From Absidia repens (taxonomy: Eukaryota; Mucoromycota; Mucoromycetes; Mucorales; Cunninghamellaceae), in assembly GCA_002105175.1 (NCBI GenBank), contig MCGE01000006.1, positions 434,001 to 498,000 on the forward strand: a DNA stretch of 64,000 nucleotides. Reading direction: 5' to 3'. Shown here piece by piece: positions 34,063-48,361 of the stretch (its first letter is position 1; every line of letters starts with the position of its first letter). The position numbers were made by a program, and so were the translations under genes. Under the pieces are notes generated by a model. The model saw nothing but the letters and a program-made list of their open reading frames with translations. It searched no databases and was not told where the DNA came from.

Positions 34063-34515
34063 TCACTCACTCCGCGAGTCATCGTCTTTGGTTGTATGAG
34101 CTCGGCGTCTAGAAGCTGTCAGTTGCTGCTTTTGCTTTTGCTGTTGTCTTTGCTTTCTTGGGGTTCTTCGATTCTTGCTTGTCGCAGGTACAGGCTGCTG
34201 CTGCTTCAAACAGCTTTTCAAACACGTATTTCCTTCATCATCATCTTGCTTGGAAGTACAGGTACAAGAGGCCACAATCTCGGAAATGATAGAGTCATCC
34301 AAAAGCTCTTGATTCAAAGTTCGGTTTTGATAAGCTTCGCGTCGCAATTTATCAGCATTCTCTTTGACTTGTTTTTCCGTGGGTAAAACATGGATGGTGT
34401 TGTGTTCAAGGTCGAAACTGACACGTCTTGACTATAATATAATATGATATAATAAATTAATAAAAAGGAAAATGGTATTTATAGTACTATTTACCTTTTG
34501 TATACTGGTTGACAT
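34063..34515 (-). CDS. Small basic protein with RVxF-type PP1-docking motif
   Basis: 129 aa from two exons, 34495-34515 and 34063-34431. It begins MSTSIQKSRRVSFDLEHNTI. The RRVSF sequence fits the RVxF motif with which many regulators dock on protein phosphatase 1; the RRVS part also fits a basophilic kinase site. The middle is charged and probably helical (KQVKENADKLRREAYQNRTL). The C-terminus is Gln/Lys/Arg-rich (KQRQQQKQKQQLTASRRR). A role as a PP1 regulator is inferred from the motif alone; the rest matches no family I recognise. A possible splice donor overlaps the stop codon (AGT GAG TGA), so the end could differ. It is head-to-head with the AGC kinase gene, 421 bp apart. Confidence 0.65.
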
Positions 34516-34931
34516 AATGGTAGATAATAAGGTAAAGTAGAGATAATAAGATAAAAGATAAAAGAAAAAAAGAAAAAAGGAAGGAAATGGAAGCGGTGAG
34601 AAAAAAAAAAAATTCAGTGACTACAATATCTCTCATCACTATTAGTATCAAGCATTGGACCAATGGTAGCGAAGTATTGGATTGTTTCAAAGATTGCCAA
34701 ATCGCCGAGGGATATTTTTAATTTTTTATTCTATATAGAATCAAGCAAACTGTTGCTTTCGCAGTGGAGTTTTGTACCACCATGTAAAAAATAATCATCC
34801 TTGATTTGGTGCCTAGCTGTCCTACAATTTTTAACAACTTTCTTTATTTTTCCCTTTCTTTTATTATTTATTATATTATTCAACACATTATTTTTCTCAT
34901 TCTTTCTTTTTCTTCTTCTTTATCTATTTAC

Positions 34932-34936
34932 ATGAC

Positions 34937-34940
<4 letters not shown>
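34932..34940 (+). promoter_or_regulatory. Two-codon upstream ORF overlapping the kinase start
   Basis: ATGACATGA: the upstream ATG (34932) gives Met-Thr-stop. Its stop TGA (34938-34940) overlaps the kinase ATG (34937-34939). Such an arrangement could force termination and reinitiation. This is seen in sequence; an effect on translation is inferred. Confidence 0.55.
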
Positions 34941-37009
<2,069 letters not shown>

Positions 37010-37371
37010 TTTGGTATTATTATCATCCTGTTTTCCCCGCCCCCCTTCATTTCTCCTTACATACACATACATTTTTACATACTGCCTATTTCATATTTAT
37101 ATATTTTTTTGCACTGCCAACACCCTTTTTTATATATCTGCTTTCACTTTATCCGCATGAAATTGATCAAACAATAAAAACCTTACCCATTTTTCAAACC
37201 CAGTGCTTTATTTTCTTTTGTGTGGATGATGACGGTGGCCACCATGTTTTTTTTCCATCCCCCCCTTGGAGGAGATTAAAAAAAAACTGTTTTTTTTCTG
37301 CCAATTTTTTTTTTTTTTATTAGCTTTTCTCTTTTCTTTTTTTTTTTCTGTTTCTCTGAACAACTTCAATC
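37010..37371. promoter_or_regulatory. Intergenic region and ATP synthase alpha promoter
   Basis: The kinase 3' end has AATAAAAACC at 37174. The 100 bp before the ATP synthase alpha start are a T/C-rich tract, common upstream of highly expressed fungal genes. No gene. Confidence 0.4.
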
Positions 37372-39344
37372 ATGCTTCGAAACATCACCCGTCTCGCTCG
37401 ACCTTTGACCCTTCAACGTAGCGTTTTGTCTGCTGTAAGCATTAAAAAACACCGTCTTCATCATTTGCTCGTTTTGTTCTGCACCTGTCACTTTTTATTC
37501 TTGTCTCCCCTCGTTATGGTTCACTCTTTGCGTTGTTTTTCCTACAAGAAAAAGCATAAAGTGATCGTATCGAAAAAAAAAGTGAACCGGCTTTAGCAGC
37601 ATACAACAATACGGCAACTTCATCATTGATTTTTTTGTAACCATAATTAACTCGCCCTTTTTCTTTATTTTCACTATTAGACTCGTCTCAACCTTGGTGC
37701 TGTTACCACCGCTGCTCGTACTTATGCTACTGCCAAGCCTTCTACCTCTGAAGTCTCCTCCATTCTTGAAGAACGTATCTTGGGCTCCTCTTCTGAAGCC
37801 AACCTCCAAGAAACCGGTCGCGTCTTGTCCATTGGTGATGGTATTGCTCGTGTCTATGGTTTGAAGAACGTCCAAGCCGAAGAAATGGTTGAATTTTCCA
37901 GCGGTCTCAAGGTAATAAGTTGATTGGACTGGGGAGGAGAAGGTTTAGCAATGATTGTATTTAAATGTTTATCTATATATATTATATCTAGGGTATGGCC
38001 CTTAACTTGGAAGCTGATAACGTCGGTATTGTGGTGTTCGGTAATGATCGTTTGATCAAGGAAGGTGACACTGTCAAGCGTACCGGTGCTATTGTGGATG
38101 TCCCCGTTGGTCCTGGTATTTTGGGTCGTGTGGTTGATGCTCTCGGTAACCCCATTGATGGTAAAGGTCCTTTGGAGACTGCTGGTCGCTCTCGTGTCCA
38201 AGTCAAGGCTCCTGGTATTTTACCCCGTCACTCTGTCAACGAACCTATGCAAACTGGTATTAAGTCTGTCGACTCCATGGTACCCATTGGTCGTGGTCAA
38301 CGTGAATTGATTATTGGTGATCGTCAAACTGGTAAGACTGCCGTTGCACTTGACACCATCCTCAACCAAAAGAACTGGAACAACGGATCTGACGAAGCCA
38401 AGAAGTTGTACTGTATCTACGTTGCCGTTGGTCAAAAGCGTTCCACCGTTGCGCAGTTGGTCCGTACTTTGGAAGAAAACGATGCCATGAAATACACCAT
38501 CGTTGTTGCTGCCACTGCTTCTGAAGCCGCTCCTCTTCAATACCTTGCTCCTTTCTCTGGTGCTGCCTTTGGTGAATGGTTCCGTGACAACGGTCGTCAC
38601 TCTTTGATCATCTATGACGATTTGTCCAAGCAAGCTGTTGCCTACCGTCAAATGTCTCTTTTGCTCCGTCGTCCTCCTGGTCGTGAAGCTTACCCTGGTG
38701 ATGTGTTCTACCTCCACTCCCGTTTGTTGGAACGTGCTGCCAAGATGAACAAGGACTTTGGTTACGGTTCTATGACTGCTTTGCCCATCATTGAAACCCA
38801 AGGTGGCGATGTGTCTGCTTATATCCCTACCAACGTCATTTCCATTACTGATGGTCAAATTTTCTTGGAAGCTGAACTCTTCTTCAAGGGTATCCGTCCC
38901 TCCATCAACGTCGGTCTCTCCGTGTCTCGTGTCGGTTCCGCTGCCCAAACCAAGGCCATGAAGCAAGTTGCCGGTTCCCTCAAGCTCTTCTTGGCCCAAT
39001 ACCGTGAAGTCGCTGCCTTCGCCCAATTCGGTTCTGACTTGGATGCCTCCACTCAATTCTTGTTGAACCGTGGTGCCCGTTTGACCGAATTGTTGAAGCA
39101 ACCTCAATACTCTCCTTTGTCTATTCAAGTCCAAGTCCCCATTGTCTTTGCTGGTGTCAACGGTTTCCTTGATAAGATCCCCGTCCAAAAGGTCGTTGAC
39201 TGGGAAAAGGACTTCATCTCTTACATCTCTGCCGAACACAAGTCCGTTCTTGAAGAAATCCGTACACAAGGTGTTCTCTCCAAGGATTTGGAAGGCAAGC
39301 TCCGTGAAATTTGCGACACCCACACCAAGTCCTTCATCGCTTAA
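37372..39344 (+). CDS. ATP1: Mitochondrial F1-ATP synthase subunit alpha
   Basis: 548 aa from three exons: 37372-37434, 37681-37911 and 37992-39344. The N-terminus [21 protein letters not shown] is a basic amphipathic presequence for mitochondrial import. The nucleotide-binding fold has the P-loop [30 protein letters not shown] (the alpha-subunit DDLSKQA block), [19 protein letters not shown] and [20 protein letters not shown] are all intact. The C-terminus ends [14 protein letters not shown]. The subunit forms the alpha3beta3 head with the beta subunit and carries the non-catalytic sites. Codon use is strongly biased to C/T-ending codons with runs of CGT, GGT and GTC, unlike the neighbours, as expected for very high expression. 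The first intron, 246 bp, is long for this window. Confidence 0.97.
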
Positions 39345-40092
39345 ATGGTCACTGACCCCTCTTCCATTCTTGTCTTTTGATTCCGCTTATCTTTTGGTTT
39401 TTCCCTCATCTCCTTTATATATGCTGTTATTTTATTTTAGTCTTAGTTAGTTTATTTATTTATTAGTAGTGATACTGTAGGCATTACTTCTGCTTTTTTT
39501 TATTTTTCACATTTTTACACAAATATTATCTTGTCCATTTATGAATCCAATTGTTAGAACATCAAACATAATAAAATCATGTTGTATATCAAAAAAAAAA
39601 AAAAAAAAAAGGATCTTTTTCGGGTTATTTGTGAGGCTAAATGGAAATATTTGGATTGGGTAATTTATGGCTATGTAAAGTATAATGCATGATTACATTA
39701 TGACTTCCTTTTCTTTCAAATACTTCGTGTAATGTCATTTGTATCGTGATATTTCCTATTTTTTTTTTTTATTAATGAATGCCATACAAGTCATTCTGTT
39801 CTGGGGAATAAAAAAGGCCAAAAGCAGTGATTATGATGCAGCAGCAAGAAGGTTAAAAAGAATTGCGCTTACGAAAATGCTACCGTATAATTATATTATT
39901 ATTTTTTTTACTTGGCAATAATATAATATGATAGCGAAGGTAAAATTGAACAATGTTACAGTACGGGCACTCAATAACGACACCAACAGGAAAACAAATT
40001 TGCATCGTTATTGTGAGTAATATTGTTACTCTTATGCTATATTTAACAATGACAAAAGGTTTGGGGAAACCAACGAGATGCCACAAACACAT
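39345..40092. other. 3' flank of ATP1 and noncoding DNA
   Basis: Polyadenylation-like AATAAAAT lies near 39569, followed by a 19-base A run at 39592. Nothing codes after it. Confidence 0.4.
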
Positions 40093-40800
40093 TTCAAATT
40101 CCGCGCGCGTGATTTTTATTTTCGCCCTTTTTTTTTTTGGCTCTCTGTCTTTTCATTCCTTTTTTTCCCATCCTTTTTTCTTCACCATTGTAACTTCTTT
40201 GAGGTTATGGTGAATTTAGATTAGCGTCAAGATTAGTTGAGAAGGGGTTTCAGCGCAGGGATTACAACATGCATGTAGAGACGCTTTCTTTTTGGATCTA
40301 GGAATTAAGATCACCATTAGTCAAATTTTCGGGGTCTTCTTCATAGTTTAGTTTAGTTTTAGTTTGCACATATGTTGATCTATATCTGAATAAAATATAT
40401 CTTTTTACATACTCCAATGAAAAGTGGTTTATTATTCTCTCTCTTGCCTCGGACGATAGAACCCTTTTTACCATCGCCCATTCAGATTAGGGTTGAAAGT
40501 TGTTATGTTTTCCTTTATAGTCCTTCTCATGTCTTGTCTTCCCTGTACAATATATTAGATTCCTTTTTATATTCGTCCCTTTTGTTGGGCATTTCTCATA
40601 TCCTCCACCAGTCTCCTTCTTGCTGCCTCAAATAGAGATTTTGTAATATGTTTTCGACGTGTCTTAGTGCCGTGGGTTATATTTGCAGGTATTTCTTTAA
40701 TCGATTTTATAGTTTCCATTGTGCTTTGTCAGTATTCAGCACGTCCATGACGACGATAAGGGAAAAATGGGAATTGTTAGTCTATATTTTAAAATTTTTG
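40093..40800 (+). repeat. REP repeat family, copy D (forward)
   Basis: Begins ATTTCAAATTCCGCGCGCGTGA at 40093. It passes through a T-rich leader, GAGGTTATGGTGAATTTAGA, GAGAAGGGGTTTCAGCGCAGGG and a diverged core (CGCTTTCTTTTTGGATCTAGG). TCACCATTAGTC, AGTTTAGTTTAG, CTATATCTGAATAAAATATA and CTCATGTCTTGTCTTCCCTGTACAATATATTAGAT follow. The order of landmarks is the same as in copies A, B and C. Confidence 0.72.
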
Positions 40801-41054
40801 GCATGAAATATGACTTCCTCGGCGTTATACTACAGATAGCTGCTCTTGAGCGGGTTAGGAATGTATACAAAGCATGCATGATATATTTTTGCCAATAATA
40901 AATTGTCGATTCTGTAGAATTACTCTATACATCTTCTAGACCATGTTGAATCCCAATTCATCGTTCGAAAGGTCATTGAAAGGACGAGTTTCTTAGTTAT
41001 GTTTAGCACTGTGCCACCCCTCCCCACTCACCATACACGATGGTACCTGGGACG

Positions 41055-41092
<38 letters not shown>

Positions 41093-41477
41093 TCATTCGA
41101 ATTACCATATTGCATAGGCAACAATCAATGTTTTAAGAAGGATGTTGCGATTCCAGGGTTTATAGTATGATGATATTGACTGCGTTTAGATCTGTAGGAT
41201 CTGTGCTAGGTGCTTCCCAGACGAATTAGTGGACCATAAATATGCTATCATAGAGCCCCCAATCTAGTTTATATTATTATTACTGTTTATAATTGTGACA
41301 TGTGCTGTACAGATCATACTGCACATTACATTACAGCTCGCTATAAAATGTATGATGTATGGTGATATGCGGGTTTTCCAAAACAGGGACGTCTGGTTAC
41401 ACGAGACATTTTTTTTTTCTATTCCCCCTTGTCTTTTTTTTTTTCCCTTTCTTCTTTTTTATTCAGCACAAAAAAAG
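40801..41477. other. Noncoding, upstream of the ankyrin-DysF-FYVE gene
   Basis: A (TA)n run of about 32 bp lies near 41057-41089. A T-rich promoter tract spans 41408-41465. No gene. Confidence 0.4.
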
Positions 41478-43974
41478 ATGACCACGATTCTTGAATTTTG
41501 CACACCACCTATACCTGGCGAGATACATAAATACTATGGAGATGCTCACAATGCTTTTATCAAGTTACCACAATTCGCTAGTCCCACCACTCCTGCCAAA
41601 GTCCTTCCAACAACACCCAAGATGAAAAAGAAACCAACTGAACAGAAAACAATTCACGACTTAGCTGCAGTAGGCAATCTGATTTTACTCAAGCAAATAT
41701 TACTCTTACTTCCTGATCCACTCAAAGCCGTCAATGATCCACAAACTTCTACTGGCTTTACTCCCCTTCACTATGCTGCTGCTCGTGGTCACTTGAAGAT
41801 TGTTGAATGCCTTGTGGATGAATATTCTGTATCTGTAGATGCTAGGGACAAGGAAGGAGAGGTAAGCGTATTTATTATTGTTGCAGACACCAATCTTATT
41901 TTCATTTTTTAACTTTTTATCATTCTTTTTATTTAGACGGCACTTCACAAAGCAGCTTATAATGGTCGTTATCATATTGTCAACTACTTGCAAACAAAAA
42001 ATGCCAACATACACCAAAAAGACAAGGATGGATGGACCGCTCTCCACAATGCCTGTGCTCGTGGATGCCTGCCTATCGTACGTTTACTGATTAATCAAGG
42101 GGCACGTGTTGACGTACGTAGCAAAATGGGGCATACTCCTCTTAGTAAGTTCCAAAAGTAACAACAGAAAATAACCCAATAAATATTATACTTACTGCTT
42201 TTGTTCATCTAGTCAATGCGGCCTCAAAGGGATATATCTCTATTGTTGAATATCTTTTGGACGAAGCTCATGCAAACCCATTGATCAAGAACAATATTGG
42301 TGAAGCTGCTTATGATGCCAGTGCTGCCTCTCGGGAAGCTTACATTTGTGAAATATTGGAAAAGGCAGGAAAAAAATGGTGGCATACTCGACGAATGGAT
42401 GGTAAATTGAAACATTATATAAATTTGACTTTAACAAAGAGAACTTTTATGGATATCTAATTCGATTTCTTTGGCTTTTTTACATGTTTAGGTGCCGATA
42501 CTTCATCTCCTGTAACTAGTCCGTATTACGATGTGCTTGATTATCATGTGACGGTCATGGTCGTTCTTCACGAAAACCAGCGAGCTACTTCCTACCTTGG
42601 TCTCTCTCGTCCTCAGTTTAGTGCTTCTTACTTGACCAAACAAGATGTTCGAGGCGCATGGTCTTTACATCCTTCTGGTGCTCCTTCCTCCAAGGATGAA
42701 GTGGAACCTCCGCGACAAAATAATGGCACCGGCAAAGCAAACTGGTTTTGGATTACTGACTGGCAAATTGATCTCAGCGACCCTCGAATTGATCCTACCT
42801 CTGGATGGCAGTACGCTCGCTCTTTTGAAGAAAACGATGAAAATTGGACTCCGGTGGCCCCTACTGGTGGAAATGGATGGGTTAGACGTCGACGTTGGGT
42901 ACGGGTGATGAACCGCCAAATGGACTTTGCAAACAATCACCGAAATATTACCTCTAATGGTTATGGATTGAATATCACGCAAGATGATTATTTGGCAACC
43001 GCCGAAGAAATGGTTCTACTGCCTCCTACTACAACCAACACAGCTGCTGATGAAAACGACCCCAACAAAAGAAATAGTAATGATTATGGTGCCAACAACG
43101 AAGCTGATGGTTCGGGACAATTGCGTATACAGGCCTTGACGAAAGAATTACGCATTTACGAAGAATCTGTACAGTTACTTTTGGCAGGCGCTAAAGGTAA
43201 CAACACTTAGACACAAAAAAAAAAAGTAGATATGTAATTGATTTTATTATTATTATAAAAATAGATGATATGAACCAATACCGGAAAGATCGTGCCAATA
43301 CGTTGATCAAGGTCCATTCTGCAAAAATCGATAAACTCAACGCTGAAATAGCCATACTTGCTCCTCAACTTGCTACACCTATCTCACCAAGACCTCTCGA
43401 GCACAATGCGGAACTTGCCAGGGAACTTGGATTTGCTTCCAATAACAGCAGTAAATATCAAGAAAACCACGATGACAATGATCGATACCCCAACAAGGCC
43501 AATGGGAACGACTTCGATGCTAACCCTTGGACTCGTGATACTGTAGGTGATCGGTCTTCCTTCCAACCACGTGCTCTACGACGACTTGATGGAGATGATG
43601 ACAATAGCAACAGCAGCAGCAGCAGTTTAATGCATCAAGTTGATTTTGACAACAGAATTAATCATAACAGTAGCAGCAACGGTGACCATGTATTACACGA
43701 TTCTGGAACAGTCAGAGCATTCGAATGGGAAGCCGACCTTAATGTCAAGGATTGCAGACGATGTGATCGACGATTTGGATTATTGAACAGACGCCATCAT
43801 TGTCGACGTTGTGGGTTGATTGTATGTGACCGATGCTCTACTTCTCGCGCGTATTTGCCTGCTTCTCAAATATTGCAAAATCCAAATGGACCATTGGAAC
43901 CCTCTCATGTTTTGGAATCTCAACATCAACGTATTTGTGACAAGTGCTATGCCGATTTGGGAATCAATGCCTAG
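41478..43974 (+). CDS. Ankyrin-repeat, DysF and FYVE-finger protein
   Basis: 731 aa from five exons: 41478-41861, 41937-42144, 42213-42401, 42492-43196 and 43265-43974. Ankyrin repeats fill about residues 70-230 (GFTPLHYAAARGHLKIVECL, TALHKAAYNGRYHIVNYL, WTALHNACARGCLPIVRLL, and INAASKGYISIVEYLL). A peroxin/dysferlin (DysF) region follows at about 290-410, with WFWITDWQIDLSDPRIDPTS, WQYARSFEENDENWTP and RRRRWVRVM. A predicted helical stretch comes next (LRIQALTKELRIYEESVQLL). The FYVE finger ends the protein: WEAD, CRRCDRRFGLLNRRHHCRRC, CDRCS and RICDKC, so the WxxD, RRHHC and RIC elements that bind PI3P are all present. An endosome- or autophagosome-associated adaptor is inferred from the FYVE finger; DysF domains occur in TECPR1 and Pex30-like proteins. 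No specific orthologue is recognised. Confidence 0.85.
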
Positions 43975-45399
43975 ATTAGATTATTTATCTCCCCTTTTCC
44001 CCTTATTTATTCATTATATACAATACATTAGCTTAGTTCAGTTTTAGCGTTCATTATTATATATATTCACTCTTATGATACCTCCTTATGTTTTTTTAAA
44101 TAAAATAAAAAAAATACCATTTACAACTCAAATAAAAACAAACAAAATTTGACATGATGATTTGCAAATGGGGAAGTATAGAGGGTAATATTGACATAGA
44201 CATGGATTTAAAAAAAAATATATGTAGCACCCAAATCAAGAAGTTCAAATAATAATCCAAAAAAAAAAAAATAGAAATGGGACGACGATGTTCTTTTTTT
44301 TTTTTTTGGTGTGTATGTGTGTTTCCTTACCATTATTAATTTTGTCTAAAGATGAGAAAAAATATACTATATCCTCACAACCCCTGCCTTATCAACAAAC
44401 CCTACAAACGCGATAACCAGTACCAGTATTCATTGCAGCGCCAGCAGCGATGAAAACAGTAATTTGGAAAATGCTATTAGTAAATCCAGGGACGCCCTAC
44501 ACTTATCAATATCGTACAGAAATGCCCACAAGTGTCTCATCCTCCTATTATTCTCGTGGTGCATTGGAGCTCATTGTTAAACAAAGTGAGGGTCCTTCAT
44601 ACCCCCTGGTGACGATAAAGATGAAGAAGAAACTGCCCACGATGCTACTAATAGTAATCGAGATGGAGGATATCGGAGTTTTTGTATATGATAAAATCAG
44701 GGGTAAATAATATAAAAATAAACTAAATGTGGTATCACAAATGCAATAAAACAAACTACAATTGTAGCATTCTTGATTGTGTGACGGGTTAGAGGAAGGT
44801 TAATAAAAAAACATATTTTATCGAAGCATATTCGTAGATACTAAGGATATGACATTTTGCCCCATCCCATCTTATGGTTCCATCCCATATCGCATCATAA
44901 GTAGTGATACTGCATAAATATGTTACCATATGTATATAGCATTAACAGTCAAACAAAGATTATATCAGGTTCACAACTTGCTTTTTATCCTAACACCAGC
45001 AGCACTGTCGCATTCTGGTGGCATTTCGGTGGATTTCGGTGGCGCGGTACTTCCGGCGTCTCAAGGAAAAACGTACTCTAATGAAATCACTCACAATCCT
45101 TTGAAAAAGAACTTGTACGTTTTGTAGTTATAGAACACCCACGAGCGTATGCAGAAGATCTTATTCCATTTTGTAGTTAGAAATTACTAGGATACAAATT
45201 TCAATTACTATTTATTTATTTATTTTGAATAAAAACTGTTTTATTATCACCCGTGCATATGCTTTTGCCTTTGTTTGATTTTGATTTTTCTTCCTTTGGA
45301 GGGATGAACAACGGCACTCTGGAAGTACAGTACTGTTTAGGTCGGCCTTGCAGCCAATTTTTATTTCCACTGCCAAAAAACTCTCTGACCAAAAAAGCG
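43975..45399. other. Noncoding intergenic 1.4 kb
   Basis: An open frame at 44450-44710 lacks recognisable features, codon bias or splice partners and is not called. The sequence is AT-rich with homopolymers near 44262 and 44297. Confidence 0.35.
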
Positions 45400-46000
45400 G
45401 GATTTCAATTGAATTTTTAAAGGTTGTGCTTTCTTTCTTTTCTCCTTTTCTTTTCTCCTTTTTTTTTTTCCCCAATGCTGTCCTCCGAGGGTCTGGTGAT
45501 CATGGAGTGGGATTTTTTTTTTTAGATTTAAAGGGTTTTGAAAAAGGGCATGACAAAGGACATGGGGAAACCCTTTCATTTTGGATGTAGGATTTTAGTA
45601 CATATCTAAATTGTTTAGGTGATGAATGGTAAGGTGTGTTTGGTGGCCTGGATTTATTTAGAAATAAGCTGAATGATTGGCAACATATCTTCGGTGCGGA
45701 ATAGTGATATGACGACGGGCTCAAGTTGTCATTCAGTGATTCTGATATGGATTGGCGACTTGCTGGTGGAAACTACGACGCTGGACAAAGCGACTATGGT
45801 TTTGGAATAGCCAGCTTGCTTTTCTAGGTGATATTCTACATATCCATATGTCAAACAACTTGATGACTTGGCTCAATATGGCGTATATGGCTTCCATTAG
45901 AAATAACATATATACAGTAGATTAGATATAGGAGTGTTAGCTTTATTAGTGTACAGATGACTATATTGAAATAAAATATTGTTGTTTTACTATTTACTTT
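45400..46000 (+). repeat. REP repeat family, copy G
   Basis: A T/C-rich leader lies at 45430-45472. Then AGATTTAAAGGGTTTTG, ACATGGGGAAACCCTTTCAT and TTTGGATGTAGGATTT (core, 45561-45594) follow. It ends near TTGAAATAAAATATTGTTG (45968-45986), equivalent to the AATAAAATAT block of other copies. The middle is longer and diverged. Confidence 0.6.
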
Positions 46001-46047
46001 TTGTCTCCACACAGTTTTATCGCCTTTTATGCGCTGTATACTTTTTG

Positions 46048-46265
46048 AAAGGAGCTGAGAAGTCGAGAAAAAGTGCTGACTATAGTGGTTGCTGAAAAGT
46101 GTTTGTTATGATGAAAGCTGAAAGGTGTCGACTATGTGGACGCTGAAAATTATCGACTGTGGTTGATACTGAATGGTGTTCACTATGATGGACGCTGGAC
46201 GCTGAAAGCTGTTGACTTCTATGGAGGCCCAAGAACGTTGGCTGTGATGGACACTCAGAAATGTT
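46048..46265. repeat. Degenerate minisatellite, ~26-bp unit
   Basis: About eight imperfect units of the form GCTGAAAAGTGTTGACTATGATGGA lie head to tail, with unit lengths varying by a few bases. TGA codons in the unit and changing spacing make coding unlikely. A further related unit (GCTGGCTATGATGAAAAATG) lies near 46373. Confidence 0.65.
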
Positions 46266-46710
46266 CCCTTTGGCGGATTTTAAGAGGGATATCCACTTAA
46301 TTTAGAGAACTGTTAATGGTGGGTGGAGACGGTGGGCGATGGAAACGTGTGGGCTTTGGCAGGTGGTGAAAAATGCTGGCTATGATGAAAAATGGGAATT
46401 CACGTGGTTTAGAAGTTTTCGCAGTGATTTGTTATATATAAAAATAAAGCATCAAGCGATAACGTTATTATTGGGTGCCTTACCGAAAATGTATTGGAAT
46501 CTACTCCAATAAACATGTAAAACGTTTATGAGTAGCATTCTCAATAGTGGCTACTATTTTATCAAGCAAGAACTTGTTACGGATTTACACAAAAGCAAGA
46601 AGGGAGGCGGGATTTGAAATTGCTCTACAAAACGATTTTTTTTTCTGAAGTTTTTGTGTTTTTTTTCCCTCTTTCCTCAAACCTTTTTTTTTCGTTTTTT
46701 GATCGTAAAA
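46266..46710. other. Upstream region of DRG1
   Basis: No gene. The sequence just before the DRG1 ATG is T-rich. Confidence 0.35.
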
Positions 46711-48361
46711 ATGGGCGTCGTTGAGAAGATTCAAGATATTGAAAATGAAATCAAGCGTACACAAAAGAATAAAGGTAAGCTTATCTCTATAATATTGCCA
46801 TTTTGGATATTTACTGACGAACCATAATGTTATTTTGTTTGCCCTCTAGCCACGGAATACCATCTTGGGTTACTGAAAGCTAAACTCGCAAAATATCGTA
46901 TCCAACTTATTGAAGGATCCCAAACCAAATCGGAAAAGGTACTATTGAAACGTCATTGATGGTCTTTAATGTTTATCAGGAAATACTAACTTTTTTGCTC
47001 CTTTTTTTTTTGTCTTCTTCGCCTGACGGTGCGTAGGGCCAAGGCTTTGAAGTTCAACAATGTTAGTAACAATAAAATAAAAAACAGGGCGGGGATAAAT
47101 ATCACTTGATATCACAGCGACTAACTAATGTTTATATGATATTATTTGCTTGATATATAGCTGGTGATGCTCGTGTGGTTATGATTGGGTTTCCTTCAGT
47201 GGGTAAATCGACTTTATTGACGAAAATTACGGACCAAGAATCCATTGCTGCGGGTTATGAGTTTACGACTTTGACATGCGTTCCTGGGAAAATTCAATAC
47301 AATGGTGCGACCATCCAATTACTCGATTTACCTGGGATTATTGGTGGTGCGTCCCAAGGTAAAGGGCGTGGTAAGCAAGTCATCTCAGTGGCAAGAACAG
47401 CGGATATCGTATTGATGATGTTGGATGCCACCAAGTCTGCTCAACAAAGGTAAAGAACATCACATCTACCGAAAACATTATGATCGGCAATCTCACCTAT
47501 TTTCCCCTTTTCTTTTTTCTATTAGACCTCAATTAGAAGCTGAATTAGAAGCTATTGGTATCCGTTTGAATCAATCCTTCCCCAATGTCTCGTTCAAAAT
47601 CAAAAAAGCTGGCGGTATTAGTTTCAATGCGGTTGTGAAATTGCACTATCTGGATCAAAAGATGGTACACAATATTTTACATGATTACAGTAAGTTTAAC
47701 AAAAAAAAAATTAAAAAAGACATGTGAACTGATAACAAACAATGCTTATTATATATAGAAATCTTCAATGCCGATGTAGTGATTCGTGAAGATATTACAG
47801 TGGAACAGTTTATTGATGTTGTGCTTGGCAATCGTCGATATGTAAAATGTCTTTACGTAAGTTGACCAAATAATAATTAAAAAAAATGGAAAACTGATAT
47901 GGCCTTTGACTTCTATTATAGTGTTACAACAAGATTGATCAAATCTCTATGGAAGAAGTGAATCGATTGGCACATCAACCAGACACAGTGGTGGTATCAT
48001 GTGAAGATGATTTGAATTTGGATTATCTTGTACAATGTATTTGGAAAAAACTGGATCTGATGCGTGTGTATACCAAGAAACGTGGGCAAGCACCTGACTT
48101 TGAAGATGGGTTGATTGTACGAAATGGTGCCACTGTTGAAAACGTGTGTCATGCTATTCATAGGTCTTTGGCTCAAACTTTCCGATATGCATTGGTTTGG
48201 GTAAGCTAAAAAATGAAAACCAACGACATCAGATGAAACTGACGTTTTTTTTTTTTGTAAATGATTCATATCAGGGTACATCCACGAAACATAATCCTCA
48301 GCGGGTCGGCATGTCTCATTTAGTCCACGATGAAGATGTGATTCAAGTTGTTAAAAAATAA
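46711..48361 (+). CDS. Developmentally regulated GTP-binding protein 1 (DRG1/Rbg1)
   Basis: 364 aa from eight exons: 46711-46774, 46850-46938, 47037-47061, 47161-47449, 47526-47689, 47759-47856, 47922-48200 and 48275-48361. The N-terminal helices ([20 protein letters not shown]) and [17 protein letters not shown] are diagnostic. The Obg-type G domain has GFPSVGKST (P-loop), FTTLTCVPG (switch I), [10 protein letters not shown] (G3) and YNKID (G4). The DRG-specific S5D2L insert ([15 protein letters not shown]) lies between G3 and G4. The C-terminal TGS domain ends DVIQVVKK. Rbg1 associates with translating ribosomes through its partner Tma46/DFRP1 and relieves stalls. Length equals the family norm. 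Intron 3 uses the donor GTTAGT. Confidence 0.96.

Noticed and set aside
38220..39323. Long open frame of 367 codons on the minus strand
   Set aside because: It lies entirely antisense to the ATP synthase alpha coding exon. Strong codon bias of that exon leaves the antisense frame open; the translation resembles no protein.
44450..44710. Possible 86-codon gene
   Set aside because: No recognisable domain, no splice partners, composition like surrounding noncoding DNA.
46048..46265. Minisatellite as a coding repeat protein
   Set aside because: TGA occurs in the unit and unit length is not a multiple of three throughout, so no frame stays open on either strand.
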